From positions 1 to 63,629 of the forward strand of contig CANOWW010000012.1 of the NCBI GenBank assembly GCA_947571115.1: a DNA stretch of 63,629 bases, in the 5' to 3' direction. The notes under the pieces are model-generated. The model saw nothing but the letters and a program-made list of their open reading frames with translations, was not told the DNA's origin and did no database searches. The translations under genes were made by a program, and so were the position numbers. Origin of the DNA: an uncultured Clostridium sp. Lineage in GTDB: Bacteria; Bacillota; Clostridia; TANB77; CAG-508. Below, piece after piece: positions 1 to 7,706 of the stretch; the first letter of the stretch is position 1; every line of letters starts with the position of its first letter.

Positions 1-1
1 T

Positions 2-388
2 TGGGGCTGTAATTATAGAGCACAGTTATATATGTGGGATAATGCAGGAAATGGAGGATATATCAATCAGTCTGGTGATGTGGCTGTGCCAGGAAGGATA
101 AAATGTACACGATGCGATGGTGACGGATGGCTTGATGGAGTCTATTGCGACATTTGTGGATGTGAAGTTGTAGAGACAGATATCTTAGTAACATGGTGTG
201 ATGAATGTGGGGCGCGTGAACTTAGAATGGTGGACTATCATTGCCCAACCCAAGGACATGCTAGCGCATACTACGGTAACCGTTATTGCTCAAACTGTGG
301 GTTCAAGGAAGAAGTTTACGGGACAATGGCTACAGGTGGTAGACGTAAATGCGGTACGTGCGCTGGAACCGGGTATTTATCTGATTAG
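2..388 (+). CDS. Cysteine-rich zinc-ribbon protein, 5' end outside window
   Basis: The reading frame is open to the window edge, so the start is probably upstream; an internal ATG at 32 has no clear ribosome binding site. The visible part is rich in CxxC pairs: CTRCDGDGW and CGTCAGTGYL resemble the CxxCxGxG repeats of DnaJ-type zinc fingers, with further pairs CDICGC, CDECGA and CSNCGF between them. This suggests several zinc-binding knuckles, but I recognise no family and assign no function. It ends at TGA/TAG-rich sequence and nothing downstream is co-directional, so context gives no clue. Confidence 0.55.
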   Translation, partial: WGCNYRAQLYMWDNAGNGGYINQSGDVAVPGRIKCTRCDGDGWLDGVYCDICGCEVVETDILVTWCDECGARELRMVDYHCPTQGHASAYYGNRYCSNCGFKEEVYGTMATGGRRKCGTCAGTGYLSD

Positions 389-651
389 AGTATAAGGTCA
401 GCAAGGATAAAGGCGGAGGTAAAACCAGGGCGCCTGCCCAAAATTAGCAGTTATTAATACAAAAACTAAGAAATAGATTTCTTTATATGCTAATATCTAA
501 TGATAAGCCTGAAAAATATGCATAAGTCCGTGTTTTAAATGTGACAGCAGTTAGAAATGTGCTGAAATTTTGAAAATTGCTTGACAAAGGGGAAAAGAAG
601 AAGTAAATGAATATAGGATAAAAAGTTAATCATAGAAGTATCCAATAAAAT
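389..651. other. Intergenic region with no recognisable gene
   Basis: About 260 bases after the zinc-ribbon gene. It contains a short GC-rich patch near 430-450 with a GGGC/GCCC inverted repeat that could end the upstream transcript. I see no convincing ORF or RNA gene. Confidence 0.4.
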
Positions 652-687
652 AAAAAAATGCAGGTATTGCCATACCTGCATTTTTTT
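652..687 (-). terminator. Bidirectional rho-independent terminator
   Basis: A perfect 16-base inverted repeat (A7 TGCAGGTAT, loop TGCC, ATACCTGCA T7) lies just after the stop codon of the 47-aa minus-strand gene. The A/T flanks let it work in both directions. Confidence 0.85.
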
Positions 688-829
688 ACTTTTTTAGCCA
701 AATTTTAATCAACTCAAGAAGCTGCTTGAATAAACTGCCATTTGACTTCTTCTGGAATGTAATTGTCAATTTCTTATGCTTTTCTAACTTCAAAGTTTTT
801 TCTTCTGTATGTATTTTCATATGAAACAT
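686..829 (-). CDS. Small basic hypothetical protein (47 aa)
   Basis: A 48-codon frame from ATG at 829 to TAA at 686. It is preceded by GAGGAATGAGGG at normal spacing and followed at once by a perfect terminator, the layout of a real small gene. The product is lysine-rich and amphipathic (TLKLEKHKKL early, LFKQLLELIKIWLKK at the C-terminus); the last 15 residues could form a cationic amphipathic helix, as in short peptides that bind membranes or nucleic acid. An in-frame ATG at 820 is an alternative start. No family is recognised. Confidence 0.5.
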   Translation of the reverse strand: MFHMKIHTEEKTLKLEKHKKLTITFQKKSNGSLFKQLLELIKIWLKK

Positions 830-898
830 AAAAGTCCCTCATTCCTCTTTTGTATTTTTCAATACCCACCCAGCCACCCTGAGGAAGGAAATGTGTAA

Positions 899-932
899 AT
901 TCAAAAAAGCGCAAGAGACTGCGCTTTTTGAA
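899..932 (-). terminator. Terminator of the yifB-dprA-yraN operon
   Basis: The inverted repeat TTCAAAAAAGCGCA / TGCGCTTTTTGAA directly follows the yraN stop on the minus strand and supplies a GC stem with a T-tract. Confidence 0.8.
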
Positions 933-1286
933 TTACCATAATGTATTTTTAATATGTTGGATATAAAATGTGCCATTTTTCAAATATAATTCCATGACAT
1001 CAAAACGCACAAGGCAATTTTCGAGCCCCTTTGTGTGAAGGTAAAACTCAGCCGCCTTTTTAATATGCTTTTTCTTGTATTCTGTAACTGCCTCGCGCGC
1101 TTCGCCATATTGCTTAGAACAGCGTGTTTTTACTTCAATAAAAACCAATTCATTTTGGTCAGTGGCGATGATGTCAATTTCGCCAGACTTGCATCTGAAA
1201 TTTTTTCTTACAATATAATATTCTTGCCTTTCCAGATAATGGCAAGCTGCATTTTCTCCATTTTTTCCTAATTCTAATTTAGTCAC
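933..1286 (-). CDS. yraN: YraN family (UPF0102) endonuclease-like protein
   Basis: 117 aa, full length for UPF0102. The family has a restriction-endonuclease-like fold. Visible are the N-terminal GKNGENAACHYLE helix, RCKSGEIDIIATDQNELVFIEVKTR with the D-x(n)-E-x-K catalytic-type pattern (GEIDII, FIEVKTR), and the C-terminal RFDVMEL strand. Biochemical function is not established. The ATG overlaps the dprA stop by 4 bases (ATGA), so it is the last gene of the yifB-dprA-yraN operon, an order common in Firmicutes and consistent with a DNA-processing role. Confidence 0.93.
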   Translation of the reverse strand: MTKLELGKNGENAACHYLERQEYYIVRKNFRCKSGEIDIIATDQNELVFIEVKTRCSKQYGEAREAVTEYKKKHIKKAAEFYLHTKGLENCLVRFDVMELYLKNGTFYIQHIKNTLW

Positions 1287-2182
1287 TTTTTTTCTCCTTT
1301 TAAATAATATCCTGCGCCGATTTCTTGTTCAATCAAACCTTCCAACTCCATGGTTACTAATAAATTCAAGGTTTGGCGCAAATCTTTTGCTTGTGTTTCC
1401 TGCCTAATTTCTTCGGCTGACAAAGTTTTATTTTTCAAAATTTTCACAATTTCTTGATATTCCTTTTTGACTTCTAATTTAAAAATCGTTTCTTGTTTTG
1501 GCGGAATAGTTTTCCCCAATGGACGGGTAAACTGTGGAAAAAATTCCAAAATATCTTCCATATCTGTTACTAATTTGGCTCCTTCTTGAATTAACTTATT
1601 GACGCCTACACCATAGGAATTATCGAGCCTTCCGGGAAGTGCCATAACAATTTTTCCCTGCGAATAGGCATGTTTTGCAGTAACGCTTGTTCCACTACGA
1701 TGTGCTGCTTCAATGACTAAAACACCTTCTGACAATCCGCTCACAATGCGATTTCTTTCTAAAAATCGCTCACTTTTCACTTTATCATTTGGTGGATATT
1801 CAGTGATTACCAACCCATTTTGCTGGATGATTTGTTCAAATAATGGCAAATTTTCTTTTGGGAAAATATGCTCAAAACCGCCAGCCAGAACGGCAATGGT
1901 TTCTCCGCCAAAGGCCAAAGCAGTTTTGTGTGCAACAGTGTCAGTTCCAATTGCCATTCCGCTGACAATTGGGATATCATTTTGCACGATTTTTTGCGCG
2001 AAATTTCGGCAATTTTTCTTTCCATATTCTGTAATATGGCGTGTTCCGACGATTGCCAAACTCGGTTTTTTCAGCAAAGCTACATTTCCAAGGGCATATA
2101 ATTTGAGTGGTGGATTTTTAATTTTGCGCAATTTTTCGGGGTATATTTCATTATTAAAATTAATTTCTTCTATTTTTCTCAT
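1283..2182 (-). CDS. dprA: DNA-processing protein DprA
   Basis: 299 aa. DprA/Smf binds incoming single-stranded DNA during transformation and loads RecA. The Rossmann-like core is clear: IVGTRHITEYG near residue 45, SGMAIGTDTVAHKTAL, the phosphate-binding AGGFEHIFPKEN, ERNRIVSGLSEGVLVIEA, and SGTSVTAKHA followed by ALPGRLDNSYGVG. Residues about 238-295 form a winged-helix domain (LSAEEIRQE, LLVTMELEGLIEQ). The N-terminal SAM-like domain of longer homologues is missing; the protein starts almost at the YPEKLRKIKNPP stretch. It overlaps both neighbours by 4 bases, indicating translational coupling. No competence pilus genes are in the window. Confidence 0.95.
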   Translation of the reverse strand: MRKIEEINFNNEIYPEKLRKIKNPPLKLYALGNVALLKKPSLAIVGTRHITEYGKKNCRNFAQKIVQNDIPIVSGMAIGTDTVAHKTALAFGGETIAVLAGGFEHIFPKENLPLFEQIIQQNGLVITEYPPNDKVKSERFLERNRIVSGLSEGVLVIEAAHRSGTSVTAKHAYSQGKIVMALPGRLDNSYGVGVNKLIQEGAKLVTDMEDILEFFPQFTRPLGKTIPPKQETIFKLEVKKEYQEIVKILKNKTLSAEEIRQETQAKDLRQTLNLLVTMELEGLIEQEIGAGYYLKGEKK

Positions 2183-3696
2183 ATTCGGTCTAGGCTCCTA
2201 TATTGAATGGCTTCGATTAAATGCATTTTTTCAATCTTTTCACTACCGTCTAAATCGGCGATAGTGCGCGCTACTTTTAGTATTTTGGAATAGGCTCTTG
2301 CACTTAAATTTAATTTTTCAAAAGATTGGCTCAAAATTTCGTTGGATGGGGCGTCTAATTTGCAATAGGTTTCCATTAATTTGGGGGTTAATTCGACATT
2401 AGAATAAATGCCTAAATCATGATAGCGGTTTAATTGAATTTCTCTGGCAGCGTTTACACGTTTGCGAATTTCTAGGGAAGTTTCTCCACTTTTGGCTTCG
2501 AGTTTTTGATAATTAACACTAGGAACATGTATGTGAATATCAAATCGGTCGAGCAAAGGACCACTTAATTTGGCGCGATAGAGTTCTCGTTGCCTTGGCG
2601 TACAAGTGCAGTTTTTTTCTTTGCTTCCCAAATAACCGCAAGGGCAGGGGTTCATGCTGGCAATTAACATGAAATTACACGGATAAGTTAAACTGGCGCC
2701 AACTCGGCTAATAGTAACGGTTTTATCCTCGAGAGGTCCGCGTAAAACTTCGAGGGTATTGCGATTGAATTCCAATAATTCATCTAAAAATAGGATACCA
2801 AAATGAGACAGACTGATTTCGCCGGGTTTTGGAATTTTGCCACCACCAATTAGACCATTAGCAGAAATGGTATGATGCGGACTTCGGAAAGGGCGCTCGG
2901 AAACCAAGCTGCGATTTTCCAACTTTCCAGCAATGCTATGGATTTTGGTAATTTCGAGAGACTCTTCAAAGGTCAAATCTGGCAAAATGGTAGGAAGCCT
3001 TTTGGCAAGCATGGTTTTTCCAGAACCGGGACAACCAATCATGAGGCAGTTATGTCCGCCAGCTGCTGCGATTTCGAGCGCTCTTTTAATGGATTCTTGT
3101 CCTTTGACTTCGTCAAAATCAAGTTTCTCGTTTTGGTTATTTTTCAGGATTTCGTGCAAATTGACACTTTCCTTTTCGATTTTGATTTCGTCATTCAAAT
3201 ATTGAATGACTTCCTGCAAATGGGAAACACCAATGACTTCAAGCTCGCTAACAATAGCAGCTTCTTTGGCATTTTGCTTTGGTACAATCACTCTTTTGAT
3301 GCCATATTTGAGTGCTTCAATGCAAATCGGCAACACGCCATTGACTTGATTAATACTGCCGTCTAAGGATAATTCGCCAATGAAAATGGTGCTTTCCAAG
3401 TTGTTTTCTGCAATGACGTCCATAGAACGCAAAATGCCGACAGCGATTGCTAAATCTAGCATGGAGCCTTCTTTTTTTAGGTTGGCGGGCGATAGATTGA
3501 TAATATATTTACGACTTAAAACTTCATAGCCACAATTTTTGATGGCTGTTCTTACTCTTTCTTTGGATTCGCGAATGGAGGCGTCTGGCAGTCCGACTAC
3601 TTCCCAAGATGGCATTCCAGCTGAAATATCCACTTCGACATGAATTAAAATGCCGTCTAATCCTTGAAGAGACATACTTTTTACAATAGATAACAA
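2179..3696 (-). CDS. comM: YifB/ComM family Mg-chelatase-like AAA+ ATPase
   Basis: 505 aa, full length. The family has an N-terminal Lon-protease-like domain (residues 1-170), an AAA+ domain with Walker A GCPGSGKTMLAKRLP near 220 and Walker B ILFLDE near 300, a cysteine-rich insert (PCPCGY, CTCTPRQ) typical of the family, and a C-terminal Mg-chelatase helical domain. ComM helicases promote branch migration during integration of transforming DNA, which fits coupling to dprA. The start is TTG: AAGGAG lies 9 bases upstream, and the next ATG (codon 8) would cut the conserved first strand. Confidence 0.93.
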   Translation of the reverse strand: MLSIVKSMSLQGLDGILIHVEVDISAGMPSWEVVGLPDASIRESKERVRTAIKNCGYEVLSRKYIINLSPANLKKEGSMLDLAIAVGILRSMDVIAENNLESTIFIGELSLDGSINQVNGVLPICIEALKYGIKRVIVPKQNAKEAAIVSELEVIGVSHLQEVIQYLNDEIKIEKESVNLHEILKNNQNEKLDFDEVKGQESIKRALEIAAAGGHNCLMIGCPGSGKTMLAKRLPTILPDLTFEESLEITKIHSIAGKLENRSLVSERPFRSPHHTISANGLIGGGKIPKPGEISLSHFGILFLDELLEFNRNTLEVLRGPLEDKTVTISRVGASLTYPCNFMLIASMNPCPCGYLGSKEKNCTCTPRQRELYRAKLSGPLLDRFDIHIHVPSVNYQKLEAKSGETSLEIRKRVNAAREIQLNRYHDLGIYSNVELTPKLMETYCKLDAPSNEILSQSFEKLNLSARAYSKILKVARTIADLDGSEKIEKMHLIEAIQYRSLDRI

Positions 3697-3839
3697 TGTT
3701 ACAATCTCCTTTTTTATTTTTATAATGTAAATTGGATTCTTTTATTTTGAAACAAAATAAGAATAAATTAGTTAAGACTAAATTTCTAAAATAATACCAC
3801 ACAAAATTACATTTGTCAACTGTTTTTTTTATAAATTAG

Positions 3840-3868
3840 TTGAAAATTTTGTATTTTTGTGATATGAT
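3840..3868 (+). promoter_or_regulatory. Sigma-A promoter for the membrane protein at 3888
   Basis: TTGAAA, 17-base spacer, TATGAT. The -35 TTG is in frame with the downstream gene and could be mistaken for its start codon; the promoter shows translation must begin further down. Confidence 0.8.
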
Positions 3869-3887
3869 ACAATACGAGGTTATAAAG

Positions 3888-4487
3888 ATGTATGAGTTTT
3901 ATGAAGAACCTCGACGCTTAAATAAGAAAAAAGTAATTATTTTTTCGGTTATTTGTGTGGCTATTTTATTGGGCATTATTTTACTAATTGCCAGAAAAAT
4001 ATCAACTCCTAAAAATAATCCAGAAAATCCAGTTGTGCAAGAGAATAATACGGTGATTTTTTCAAGCAAGGATAATTCTGTAAGTGTCGAGCTTTCTAAG
4101 AATTTAGATTTAACAAAATATGATTCTGATTATTTGCTAGATTTGCGTTCTAAAGACGATTTGAATATTTTTATAGCGAAAAAGGATAAAGTTGCAAATC
4201 GTGAGTTAATGGATATTGTGAAAGCGGATCATGTTGCATTTTTGCAGAATTTTGAAGGATATTCTAATCCGTCTGATATAAAAGAGTTATCGGTCAACAA
4301 CAATTTGGCTTATACGTATAGTTTTCATTATTTGGACACGAATTTAAGTGAAGCTTTTTATTTGCAAGTTGTTTGGCTGGAAGTAAATGAAAGTTATTAT
4401 GTTTTTGATATCGAATTTCCGTTGAATGAATTGAATTTTTATACGAATTTAGTGACTTCTCTCTTGGCATCGTTTCAAGTGAAGTAA
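3888..4487 (+). CDS. Single-pass membrane-anchored protein, unknown function
   Basis: 199 aa. Start set at ATG 3888, with GAGG 9 bases upstream, because the earlier in-frame TTG is the promoter -35 box. A short cytoplasmic segment (residues 1-14) is followed by one membrane helix (about 15-36, VIIFSVICVAILLGIILLIA) and an extracytoplasmic domain of about 150 residues with alternating strands (VELSKNLDL, LNIFIAKKDK, YYVFDIEFP). The domain vaguely resembles PsbP/DUF1795-type folds, but no motif fixes the family. It is divergently placed from yifB and appears monocistronic. Confidence 0.8.
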   Translation: MYEFYEEPRRLNKKKVIIFSVICVAILLGIILLIARKISTPKNNPENPVVQENNTVIFSSKDNSVSVELSKNLDLTKYDSDYLLDLRSKDDLNIFIAKKDKVANRELMDIVKADHVAFLQNFEGYSNPSDIKELSVNNNLAYTYSFHYLDTNLSEAFYLQVVWLEVNESYYVFDIEFPLNELNFYTNLVTSLLASFQVK

Positions 4488-4528
4488 AAAGTATCTAGAT
4501 GAAGTGCAAGACTGTTTATGATTTGAAC

Positions 4529-4557
4529 TTGACGATAGATTGCTTTTTTGATAAGAT
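4529..4557 (+). promoter_or_regulatory. Sigma-A promoter for the cation exporter
   Basis: TTGACG, 17-base spacer, TAAGAT, about 50 bases upstream of the exporter start. Confidence 0.7.
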
Positions 4558-4608
4558 AGATAGCATAGATAAAGGAAATGTGAATACGTTAAATAGGGGA
4601 GAAATAGT

Positions 4609-5472
4609 ATGGAAGAAAGATATCAATCTACTAAAATGGCGAGCATTTTTGGTATGGTAGGAAATTTGTTTTTGTTGATGATTAAAGCAGCGATTGGTAT
4701 TTTGACGAATAGTCAAGCCATGATTGCAGATAGCGTGAATAGTGCTGGAGATATTTTTTCGTCTTGCATGACGTTTGTCGGAAACAAGATAGCGAGTAGG
4801 CCTAAGGACGATTGCCATAATTTGGGACATGGAAAAGCAGAATATATTTTTTCGATGTTAATTAGTATTTCGATGATATTGGTTGCCATAAAATTGCTGG
4901 TAAATTCGGTTGTTTCATTCTGGCATCATGAAAGCTATGCATTTTCTTGGCTGTTGGTTGCTGTATGTTTGGTAACGATTTTTGTGAAGTTTTTGTTGTA
5001 TCGCTATACACATGCGCTTTCACAAAAATATAATAATTTGTTGATAGAAGCAAATGCAAAAGACCACAAGAATGACTGTTTTGTAACGAGTTTTACGTTG
5101 GTAGCTTCTTTGTTGAGCTTAAAAAATATTGTGTGGTTTGACAGTGTTGTGGGGGTTGGAATTTCGATTTGGATTTGTTTTACTGGTGTTAAGATTTTTA
5201 TGGAAAGTTATGATTTTTTAATGGATAAAGCCATTCATGAGGAAGGAAAGCAAAAAGTTTTGGAGATTATTGAGAAACATTCTGAAATTCAGAAAGTGCA
5301 GCATTTTAATTCGACACCAGTTGGTTATAAATACCAGATTTCGTTTACTATTTATGTAGATGGAAATTTATCAACTTTTGAAAGCCACGAAATTGCAAAT
5401 CAGTTGGAAAAGGAAATTGATGCGAAAATTGATGAGGTGTGTTTGACTGTGATTCATGTTAATCCGATTTAG
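4609..5472 (+). CDS. Cation diffusion facilitator exporter, probably Mn2+
   Basis: 287 aa, normal CDF length. Six membrane helices occupy about residues 12-200, followed by a cytoplasmic metal-binding domain (VCLTVIHVNP at the end). The intramembrane site reads NSAGD in helix 2 and DHKND in helix 5, that is NxxxD/DxxxD instead of the HxxxD/HxxxD typical of zinc exporters; NxxxD with DxxxD is the pattern described for manganese exporters of the MntE group. The HGKAEY loop is present. Mn2+ as substrate is inference from these residues. RBS AGGGGAG 8 bases before ATG. Confidence 0.9.
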   Translation: MEERYQSTKMASIFGMVGNLFLLMIKAAIGILTNSQAMIADSVNSAGDIFSSCMTFVGNKIASRPKDDCHNLGHGKAEYIFSMLISISMILVAIKLLVNSVVSFWHHESYAFSWLLVAVCLVTIFVKFLLYRYTHALSQKYNNLLIEANAKDHKNDCFVTSFTLVASLLSLKNIVWFDSVVGVGISIWICFTGVKIFMESYDFLMDKAIHEEGKQKVLEIIEKHSEIQKVQHFNSTPVGYKYQISFTIYVDGNLSTFESHEIANQLEKEIDAKIDEVCLTVIHVNPI

Positions 5473-5511
5473 GAAAAATGCTCGAAAATATGAAAAACTT
5501 GCGAAAATCTC

Positions 5512-5540
5512 TTGACATGTTGGCACTTTGCTAATATAAT
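5512..5540 (+). promoter_or_regulatory. Consensus sigma-A promoter of sigH
   Basis: TTGACA, 17 bases, TATAAT: an exact consensus, 38 bases before the sigH start. Confidence 0.9.
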
Positions 5541-5578
5541 GCAAATAGAGCAACTTACAGGAGGTAGCAAAATAGGTA

Positions 5579-6220
5579 ATGGTAGATGCAAAACAATATC
5601 AATTTGAAAATAAATATGCTAATATTGCAGATGAAGAAGTGATTGCGCTGATTAAGGAAGGCGATAAGTCGGCACTGGATTATTTACTAAATAAGTATAA
5701 AGAAGTTATCAAAATGAAGACAAATCGTTTTTTTATTATTGGTGCAGAGAAGGAAGATATGATACAAGAAGGCTTTTGGGGTTTGTATAAAGCGATACAG
5801 TCGTTTGATGCGGAAAAACAAAATTCTTTTCGCACGTTTGCTAATTTGTGCATTGAAAGGCAGCTGATTACTGTTATTAAAACATCCAATAGACAGAAAA
5901 ATATTCCACTAAATTCTTCTTTTTCGTTGAATACGGCGGCATACGATGAAAATGATGATGTGTCTGTTTTGGATGTGCTAGATACTAATACAGTGGAAGA
6001 TCCGCTGGAGACGATTATCAAAAAAGAGTATTATGAGAGTGTTGAGAGCAAAATTGATAAAAATTTGAGCAAATTTGAAAAAGATGTTTTGAATAAATAT
6101 ATTCAAGGGCAAAGTTATAGTGATATAGCGGTAAGTTTGGCGGCGCCAATTAAATCGGTCGATAATGCGATTCAAAGAATTCGCAAAAAGGCTATGAAAT
6201 GTTTAGATGAAGGAGAATAA
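5579..6220 (+). CDS. sigH: RNA polymerase sigma-H (early sporulation/transition state)
   Basis: 213 aa, the usual length of SigH/Spo0H. Region 2 is well preserved (DEEVIALIKEGDKSALDYL, EDMIQEGFWGLYKAI with the core-binding segment, FRTFANLCIERQLITVIKT), followed by a linker and region 4 (LSKFEKDVLNKYIQGQSYSDIA, KSVDNAIQRIRKKA helix-turn-helix). Sigma-H directs transition-phase genes; a matching sigma-H promoter lies before spoVG at the end of this window. RBS AGGAGGT; tRNA-Thr lies downstream on the same strand. Confidence 0.95.
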   Translation: MVDAKQYQFENKYANIADEEVIALIKEGDKSALDYLLNKYKEVIKMKTNRFFIIGAEKEDMIQEGFWGLYKAIQSFDAEKQNSFRTFANLCIERQLITVIKTSNRQKNIPLNSSFSLNTAAYDENDDVSVLDVLDTNTVEDPLETIIKKEYYESVESKIDKNLSKFEKDVLNKYIQGQSYSDIAVSLAAPIKSVDNAIQRIRKKAMKCLDEGE

Positions 6221-6243
6221 ATCTCCTTCGTAAAATTACAAAT

Positions 6244-6269
6244 GCTTCTATAGCTCAGTAGATAGATGC
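6244..6269 (+). repeat. Duplicated 5' half of the tRNA-Thr gene
   Basis: Bases 6244-6269 match the first 26 bases of tRNA-Thr at 6384 with two mismatches (acceptor strand and D-arm), then diverge before the anticodon stem. No 3' half exists, so it cannot fold as a tRNA. It is 140 bases upstream of the intact gene and continues into a hairpin-rich stretch ending near 6345. Confidence 0.75.
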
Positions 6270-6383
6270 TGAGACTGTTTGCGAAGAATGAGCATTACAG
6301 TGTCAGTATGCGTAGCGAAAGCGAAGCTGCGTGCGATTGTAAAGAAAACTAAAAACAATAAATTGAAAACAAAAAGAAAATAC

Positions 6384-6459
6384 GCTTCTATAGCTCAGTA
6401 GGTAGAGCACAGCCATGGTAAGGCTGGGGTCGCCGGTTCGATTCCGGCTGGAAGCTCCA
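6384..6459 (+). tRNA. tRNA-Thr(GGT)
   Basis: 76 bases including encoded CCA. The acceptor stem GCTTCTA/TGGAAGC pairs fully with one T-G wobble. The D-arm is AGCTC..GAGC, the anticodon stem CAGCC/GGCTG with loop ATGGTAA giving anticodon GGT, and the T-arm GCCGG TTCGATT CCGGC. A terminator follows 24 bases later. Confidence 0.95.
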
Positions 6460-6483
6460 TATGCATTTTTGCACTGTTACAGG

Positions 6484-6509
6484 ATAAGTCGATTTAGTCG
6501 GCTTATTTT
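6484..6509 (+). terminator. Terminator after tRNA-Thr
   Basis: Stem ATAAGTCGA / TCGGCTTAT with loop TTTAG, then TTTT. Confidence 0.75.
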
Positions 6510-6581
6510 GATATAAAGTAATAATGTGCATTTTAAATTAATATAATTGAATAAGAAATTGTGAATTTAAAGGAGAGAATT

Positions 6582-6770
6582 ATGGATCGAAAATTAAAAA
6601 TAATAGTGGAAAATTGTCCACAAAATCACAAATGCCCAGCAGTAAAGGTTTGCCCTGTGGGAGCACTGACGCAAAAGGATTTTGAGGCACCAACAATTGA
6701 TTATGATAAATGTATTCGATGTGGAAAATGTTCCAATTTTTGTCCTAAAAAAGCGTTGGTATTAGAGTAG
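6582..6770 (+). CDS. Small ferredoxin-like 4Fe-4S protein
   Basis: 62 aa. The C-terminal half has a standard CIRCGKCSNFCP motif (CxxCxxCxxxCP) for one [4Fe-4S] cluster. The N-terminal half has a less regular cysteine set (CPQNHKCPAVKVCP), so a second cluster is possible but not certain. Start at ATG 6582, preceded by AAGGAGAG at 5-base spacing; an earlier in-frame GTG has no RBS. Only 22 bases separate it from the ferredoxin:thioredoxin-reductase-like gene, so it is probably that enzyme's electron donor. Confidence 0.88.
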   Translation: MDRKLKIIVENCPQNHKCPAVKVCPVGALTQKDFEAPTIDYDKCIRCGKCSNFCPKKALVLE

Positions 6771-6792
6771 AGAGGGTTGAAGGAGGAAAAAT

Positions 6793-6990
6793 ATGTCAGT
6801 TGAGTTTAATAAGAATGAGGAAATTGTAAAGTTAGTGCAAGAGGGCTTGAAAAAGACGGGTGGATATTGCCCTTGTCGAACGGAAAAGAGCAAAGATACG
6901 AAATGTATGTGCAAGGAATTTCGTGAACAAATTAAAGATCCGAATTTTGAGGGATATTGCCATTGTTTGCTCTATTATAAGTCCAATTAA
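6793..6990 (+). CDS. Ferredoxin:thioredoxin reductase catalytic-chain-like protein
   Basis: 65 aa. It carries the signature cysteines of the FTR catalytic (beta) subunit in order: CPC (residues 26-28), CMC (37-39) and CHC (54-56), which together bind a [4Fe-4S] cluster beside a redox-active disulfide. The protein is shorter than plant or cyanobacterial chains (about 110 aa) and no variable alpha chain is nearby; short stand-alone forms are known in anaerobes. With the ferredoxin upstream it probably passes electrons to thioredoxin-type disulfides. RBS GGAGG. Confidence 0.88.
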   Translation: MSVEFNKNEEIVKLVQEGLKKTGGYCPCRTEKSKDTKCMCKEFREQIKDPNFEGYCHCLLYYKSN

Positions 6991-6997
6991 AAATTTA

Positions 6998-7020
6998 CCA
7001 CGGAGAAATTCCGTGGCTGT
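6998..7020. terminator. Hairpin between convergent genes
   Basis: CCACGGA / TCCGTGG with a 5-base loop lies between the reductase-like gene and the convergent coat gene. The T-tract is weak. Confidence 0.55.
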
Positions 7021-7022
7021 TA

Positions 7023-7574
7023 TTATTCAGGAATTGTATGATAAAGGCTAGAAATGTTACCAATTTGTTCATCTGTTGACAGAATAATTGGATAATAATT
7101 ATTTTTGGCTAGCCACTCATAAATTTCGTAAGAATGATTGCAACTCATGGTATAGGCATCTTTTAAAAATTGTCGTAGAGTAGGATTTGTGGCTTCCATA
7201 GAAGCAATGGCGTATTCTTTGCCAGCTCTTTTTAAGGTTAAAAAGTAAGATAAAGCAATTTCTCTATCGGTTAGATTTGTTACGTTTGTGTTTACTGTAA
7301 TAGGATCAGCAACTTTAGAACTGCTAATGTTTTCTGCAAAAATAGAAGTATTGAGTTCAGGAACATTTAATTTGCCAGTTGCTGTTTCTACGTTTTTCAC
7401 AAATTCGACTTTGCGATTGTAGTCCTCAATGTGGATTGGAAAATGTGTATCTAATAAAGATTTTAATTCTTCATTAGTGGCTTGATTTTTAAATAATGAC
7501 ATACATGTGATTGTGTTTACGCAGCTACTGATTAATTCATTTAAATAACTTAATTCACAAATGGTTAATTTCAT
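7023..7574 (-). CDS. CotF-family spore coat protein
   Basis: 183 aa. The C-terminal half matches the Coat_F helical bundle: LTDREIALSYFLTLKRAGKEYA, EATNPTLRQFLKDAY and NHSYEIYEWLAKNNYYP are the typical segments (DREI, Kxxaxxya, E-x-NPxLR, N-HSYEIYEWL). It presumably assembles in the spore coat. RBS AGGAGGT just upstream of ATG. A TTATACTA block about 40 bases before the start loosely resembles a forespore-type -10 box; this is tentative. Divergent from the AraC regulator. Confidence 0.85.
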   Translation of the reverse strand: MKLTICELSYLNELISSCVNTITCMSLFKNQATNEELKSLLDTHFPIHIEDYNRKVEFVKNVETATGKLNVPELNTSIFAENISSSKVADPITVNTNVTNLTDREIALSYFLTLKRAGKEYAIASMEATNPTLRQFLKDAYTMSCNHSYEIYEWLAKNNYYPIILSTDEQIGNISSLYHTIPE

Positions 7575-7629
7575 ATCGAATACCTCCTAATTTATAAAAA
7601 TAGTATAACCAGATGATAAACTTATATTC

Positions 7630-7658
7630 TTGACAAATCAATAAATCAATTATAGACT
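7630..7658 (+). promoter_or_regulatory. Possible sigma-A promoter of the AraC gene
   Basis: TTGACA, 17 bases, TAGACT. Good -35, poor -10. Confidence 0.45.
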
Positions 7659-7706
7659 ATTAGTGATTTAGAAATGATAAGAGAAAATAAATGAAGGAGA
7701 TGAAAG

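Noticed and set aside
3840..3887. TTG start at 3840 for the membrane protein
   Set aside because: This TTG is the -35 box of a good promoter; the ATG at 3888 has an RBS. The same reasoning removed extended starts at 25372 (HD-GYP), 42320 (NRPS), 22834 (scpB) and 59601 (DUF3800).
6244..6269. Second tRNA gene
   Set aside because: Only the 5' half matches; there is no anticodon stem or T-arm.
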